A stretch of 64,000 bases of DNA from the NCBI RefSeq assembly GCF_037688875.1, contig NZ_JAWDIE010000017.1:20617-84616 (forward strand). The letters are read 5' to 3'. Positions 61,128 to 64,000 of this stretch are shown here, in pieces. The stretch comes from Amphibiibacter pelophylacis. GTDB lineage: Bacteria; Pseudomonadota; Gammaproteobacteria; Burkholderiales; Burkholderiaceae_C. Numbering within the stretch: position 1 is the stretch's first letter; each line of letters opens with the position of its first letter. The position numbers were made by a program, and so were the translations under genes. Under the pieces are notes generated by a model. It was not told the origin of the DNA. It was given only the letters and a program-made list of their open reading frames with translations, and searched no databases.

Positions 61128-61682
61128 CTACGGTTTGTTCATCGCCTCGTCGTTGGCGGCCGGCAGCGGCTTCTTGCCGTGGATCATGGACGCGATCAGG
61201 TTGTAACCGACCTGTTTGCTGCCCACGATGGCCGCCAGCACGTGCAGCACGACGCTGATCTGGATCAGCCACGCCGTGTATTCGTGGACGTTTTCCAGCC
61301 ACTCGACGCCGTACCACTCGTCCAGGCCCATCATGTAACCGCTGACCCCCATGGTCAGGATCATGGCCCACAGCGCCAGCATCATCACCGAGCCCAGCGG
61401 GTTGTGCCCGATGAACTCCGGATGCTGACCGCGCAGCGTGGCGCGCACGTAAGCCAGCACTTTGCTGGGCCAGGGAAACCAGTCCGAGAAGCGCGCGTGG
61501 CGCGTCCCGACAAAGCCCCAGATCAGCCGGATCGCCACCAGCGTACAGGCCGCGTAACCCGACCAGCGGTGCCACTGAGAGCCCTCGTTGATCCAGGGGT
61601 TGAACAGGTTGGACAGAACCAGCGCCGCCACGCACCAGTGCGTGATGCGGACCAGCGGGTCCCAGACGGTGATGCGTTTCAT
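61128..61682 (-). CDS. Cytochrome b561 family protein
   Basis: A 184-residue di-heme membrane cytochrome of the b561/HupC-like group. It begins MKRITVWDPLVRITHWCVAALVLS, the family signature with a heme His, then WHRWSGYAACTLVAIRLIWGFVG, VHEYTAWLIQISVVLHVLAAIVG with two more His ligands, and a short polar tail. Four membrane helices are predicted. Such proteins pass electrons between quinol and a soluble partner such as cytochrome c, thiosulfate or hydrogenase subunits. No partner gene is adjacent (a cysteine-rich cytochrome c is lacking here), so the partner is unknown. The ATG at 61682 fits the family. Confidence 0.9.
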   Translation of the reverse strand: MKRITVWDPLVRITHWCVAALVLSNLFNPWINEGSQWHRWSGYAACTLVAIRLIWGFVGTRHARFSDWFPWPSKVLAYVRATLRGQHPEFIGHNPLGSVMMLALWAMILTMGVSGYMMGLDEWYGVEWLENVHEYTAWLIQISVVLHVLAAIVGSKQVGYNLIASMIHGKKPLPAANDEAMNKP

Positions 61683-61977
61683 GGGAATCTCCTGAACGAC
61701 AAACAGGTTTGACCACTTTCTTGCGGTCGAGGCCGCGATTCTAGCCCGCACGCCGCAGGGCCTCCAGCCCGGGGGCACACACGGGCGCACACCTGCGGGC
61801 AGCCCCCGGAGGCCCCCCCGATTGCGGGCCATTTTGTCAGTTGTGACAGACGATACTGTTGTACGGCGTCCCCAGCCGGGTCTGCCCCCTTGGAATTCTG
61901 GCTGGCTGAGCTAGAGTGTTGTGAGTGCTGACGGCTTTAGCACGCGTCCCCAAAGCCCCTGTTTTTGGTCTGACATC
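61683..61977. other. Intergenic region between the cytochrome and nicotinamidase genes
   Basis: This 295-base gap separates two divergent genes. It holds the small inverted repeat TGTCA/TGACA (61836-61846 area) in an AT-richer stretch near 61830-61860 where promoters are likely. I see no protein-coding frame or RNA gene that I would defend, and no firm promoter pair. Confidence 0.4.
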
Positions 61978-62826
61978 ATGACTGCCCTGACACACCTGCT
62001 GCTCGTTGACCCCCAAAACGATTTCTGCGATCTGCCCCTGGCCATGCGTCCGGGGCGGCTGTTCCGTCCGGCGCTGCCCGTGCCAGGCGCGCACCAGGAC
62101 ATGCTGCGTGTGGCCGATTTCATCCGCCGCAACACGGCCGACATCGACGCCATCACCATCACCCTGGACAGCCACCAGTCCATCGACATCGCGCACAACA
62201 CCTTCTGGATCAACGCCGAGGGCCAGACGGTGGCGCCGTTCACGGCCATCACGGTGGACGACATCGAATCCGGCACCTACCGCCCGCGCCAGGCCAGCGC
62301 CCTGTCGCGCGCGCTGGATTACACCCGCGCGCTGCGCGAGCGCGGGCGCTACACCCTGGTCGCCTGGCCCGAGCACTGCGTGCTGGGCACCTGGGGTCAC
62401 AACGTGCACAGCGACGTGATGCGCGCCTGCCTGCAGTGGTCGGCGGTGCGGCACAGCGAGCCGCTGCGCGTGCTCAAGGGCATGAACCCCTGGACCGAGC
62501 ATTACAGCGCGCTGGCCGCCGAAGTTGCTGACCCGGACGACGCCAGCACCCAGACCAACACCGCGCTGCTGGCGCGGCTGTCAGCCAGCGAGCGGCTGCT
62601 GGTGGCGGGCCAGGCCAGCAGCCACTGCGTGCGCGCCACGGTCGAGGACCTGATCCGTCTGGGCCTGCCCGGTGAGCGTATCATCCTGCTCACTGACTGC
62701 ATGAGCCCCGTCGCGGGGTGCGCTTCCCTGCAGCAGGCGTTTTTCGATTTCGCCCGCGACCACCGGATCCAGCTGGCCACCAGCCAGACGGCCCTCATGC
62801 AGCGGGAGCCCAGCCTCACCCCCTGA
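61978..62826 (+). CDS. Nicotinamidase-like cysteine hydrolase
   Basis: The 282-residue protein is an isochorismatase-fold cysteine hydrolase in the nicotinamidase (PncA) group. From ATG 61978 it reads LLLVDPQNDFCDLP with the catalytic Asp, TLDSHQSIDIAHNTFW with metal-binding Asp/His, WPEHCVLGTWGHNVHSDV, RVLKGMNPWTEHYSAL with the catalytic Lys, and AGQASSHCVRATVEDL with the nucleophile Cys. It is longer than E. coli PncA (213 residues). It is followed after 11 bases by the nicotinate phosphoribosyltransferase gene, so the pair would convert nicotinamide to nicotinate and then to nicotinate mononucleotide. The context supports nicotinamidase. Confidence 0.85.
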   Translation: MTALTHLLLVDPQNDFCDLPLAMRPGRLFRPALPVPGAHQDMLRVADFIRRNTADIDAITITLDSHQSIDIAHNTFWINAEGQTVAPFTAITVDDIESGTYRPRQASALSRALDYTRALRERGRYTLVAWPEHCVLGTWGHNVHSDVMRACLQWSAVRHSEPLRVLKGMNPWTEHYSALAAEVADPDDASTQTNTALLARLSASERLLVAGQASSHCVRATVEDLIRLGLPGERIILLTDCMSPVAGCASLQQAFFDFARDHRIQLATSQTALMQREPSLTP

Positions 62827-62837
62827 AGTCCCGAGTC

Positions 62838-64000
62838 ATGCACGAGCCCGTATTCGACAGCCTGCTGGAAACCGATCTCTACAAGTTCACGATGTGGCAG
62901 GCGCTCTTGCACCGCCACCCACAGACCCGGGCCGATTACCGCTTCGTATGCCGCAACACACCGGCTTTCCCGCTGGCCGAGCTGGCCGGCGACATCAACG
63001 CCGAGCTCGATCACCTGTGCAGCCTGCGCTTTCGCAAGTCCGAGCTGGATTTCCTGCAGCAGCTGCGCTTCATCAAGCCCGATTTCGTCGATTTCCTGCG
63101 CATTTTTCAGTTCCAGCGCGAGTTCATCCGCGTCTGGACCGAGGACGACCAGCTTCGCATCGAAGCCAGCGGCCCGCAGGTCCACGTCATGGCCTTCGAG
63201 GTCTTCGTGCTGGCCACGGTCAACGAGCTGTATTTCCGCCGCCTGCACACGCCGGACGTCCTGGCCGAAGGCCGCCGCCGCCTGGCCACCAAGATCGCGC
63301 GCGTGCAGCAGTTTGCGCGCCTGCCGCGCCGCCGCCATCCCTTTGAATTTTTTGATTTCGGCCTGCGCCGCCGCTACAGCCGCGCCTGGCACGAAGAGGT
63401 CGTGCGCACGCTGCAGGCCGAGCTGCCGGGCTGCTTCAAGGGCACGTCCAACCCCTGGCTGGCACAGCGCGTCGGCCTGACGCCCATGGGCACCATGGGC
63501 CACGAGTACCTGCAGGCCTACCAGGCCAACGGCGTGCGCCTGCGCGATTTCCAGCGCACCGCGCTGGAGGACTGGGTTCAGGAATATCGCGGCGACCTCG
63601 GGATCGCGCTGACCGACGTGGTCGGCATGGATGCCTTCCTGGGCGATTTCGACCTGTATTTCGCCAAGCTGTTCGATGGCCTGCGTCACGATTCGGGCGA
63701 CCCTTTTGTGTGGGCCGACAAGGCGCTGGCGCACTACGCGCAGATGCGCATCGATCCGCACACCAAGCGCCTGGTTTTCTCGGACGGGCTCAACTTTGAC
63801 CGCGTTTTCGCCCTCTACGAGCGCTACGCCGACCACACCCAGCTGGGCTTTGGCGTGGGCACCCACCTGACCAACGACATGGGCCTGCAGCCGCTGTCCA
63901 TCGTCATGAAGCTGGTGCGCTGCAACGGCCAGGCCGTGGCCAAGATTTCCGACGAGCCCGGCAAGGTGCTGTGCGACAACCCCACCTTCCTGTCCTACCT
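62838..64000 (+). CDS. pncB: Nicotinate phosphoribosyltransferase, N-terminal part
   Basis: PncB joins nicotinate to phosphoribosyl diphosphate in the Preiss-Handler NAD salvage route. The gene starts at ATG 62838, 11 bases after the upstream stop, and runs off the end of the window, so at least the last part of the protein is missing (387 codons are visible). Motifs include SLLETDLYKFTMWQALL, FFDFGLRRRYSR, KGTSNPWLAQRVGLTPMGTMGHE with the phosphorylated-His region, DSGDPF, VFSDGLNFDRVFALY and FGVGTHLTNDMG. Close coupling with the nicotinamidase-like gene supports a two-step salvage operon. Confidence 0.96.
   Translation, partial: MHEPVFDSLLETDLYKFTMWQALLHRHPQTRADYRFVCRNTPAFPLAELAGDINAELDHLCSLRFRKSELDFLQQLRFIKPDFVDFLRIFQFQREFIRVWTEDDQLRIEASGPQVHVMAFEVFVLATVNELYFRRLHTPDVLAEGRRRLATKIARVQQFARLPRRRHPFEFFDFGLRRRYSRAWHEEVVRTLQAELPGCFKGTSNPWLAQRVGLTPMGTMGHEYLQAYQANGVRLRDFQRTALEDWVQEYRGDLGIALTDVVGMDAFLGDFDLYFAKLFDGLRHDSGDPFVWADKALAHYAQMRIDPHTKRLVFSDGLNFDRVFALYERYADHTQLGFGVGTHLTNDMGLQPLSIVMKLVRCNGQAVAKISDEPGKVLCDNPTFLSY

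Noticed and set aside
61834..61860. Possible promoter TTGTCA ... GATACT for the nicotinamidase gene
   Set aside because: The spacing is only 12 bases, too short for a sigma-70 promoter, and no alternative pair gave a better match.

Overview
The window is high-GC, densely packed chromosomal DNA from a betaproteobacterium, most likely Burkholderiales and Comamonadaceae-like. The supporting signs are OmpC-type 16-strand porins with SSVTLSG-like mature ends, a PhaP-type phasin, a cyoABCDE quinol oxidase, Coq7/UbiJ/UbiB, and the rapZ-recN-nadK order. This placement is an inference from gene content; no rRNA or tRNA is present to confirm it. I see no prophage, insertion sequence or CRISPR array.

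Region 1 (1-9,602): end of purK, a Sua5-type tRNA t6A enzyme, an SGNH-like lipoprotein without the usual catalytic residues, the rapZ-recN-nadK block, a divergent Lrp regulator/alanine dehydrogenase pair, two small unknown genes, and tusA. Region 2 (9,599-19,803): aroQ and the cytochrome bo3 operon (cyoABCDE read leftward into aroQ-tusA), then clpB behind a heat-shock-type promoter, a PfkB sugar kinase and a DUF808 membrane protein.

Region 3 (19,964-32,618) is catabolic. A LacI regulator, next to a 20-bp perfect palindrome, stands divergent to a four-gene operon: a CxxC protein, an asparaginase-like amidohydrolase, an imidase/PgdA-like deacetylase and an MFS permease. Next is a leftward operon with gabT, gcdH, a CoA-transferase, an acetyltransferase and gabD. 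Together these could take 5-aminovalerate to crotonyl-CoA. A MocR/GabR-type activator is divergent to it.

Region 4 (32,636-42,554): two porins (one with an alanine/glutamine heptad-repeat insert), coq7, cca, ubiJ, ubiB, a higBA toxin-antitoxin pair, rimO and a LysE-type exporter. Region 5 (42,555-49,722) is the most interesting. It holds an ethanolamine-type permease, a class I amidotransferase hydrolase, an iron alcohol dehydrogenase, an aldehyde dehydrogenase and a glutamine-synthetase-like ligase, with a divergent RpiR regulator and a nested 35-bp palindrome between them. This is the gene set expected for use of an amino alcohol through gamma-glutamylation, without eutBC.

Region 6 (49,723-64,000): phasin with PhaR-like sites, a DHA2 drug exporter, an Hpt/response-regulator-GGDEF-EAL pair, a hydrolase-like protein of unknown role, pyrG-kdsA, a fatty-acid desaturase, erpA, a cytochrome b561 and a nicotinamidase-pncB salvage pair cut by the window end.
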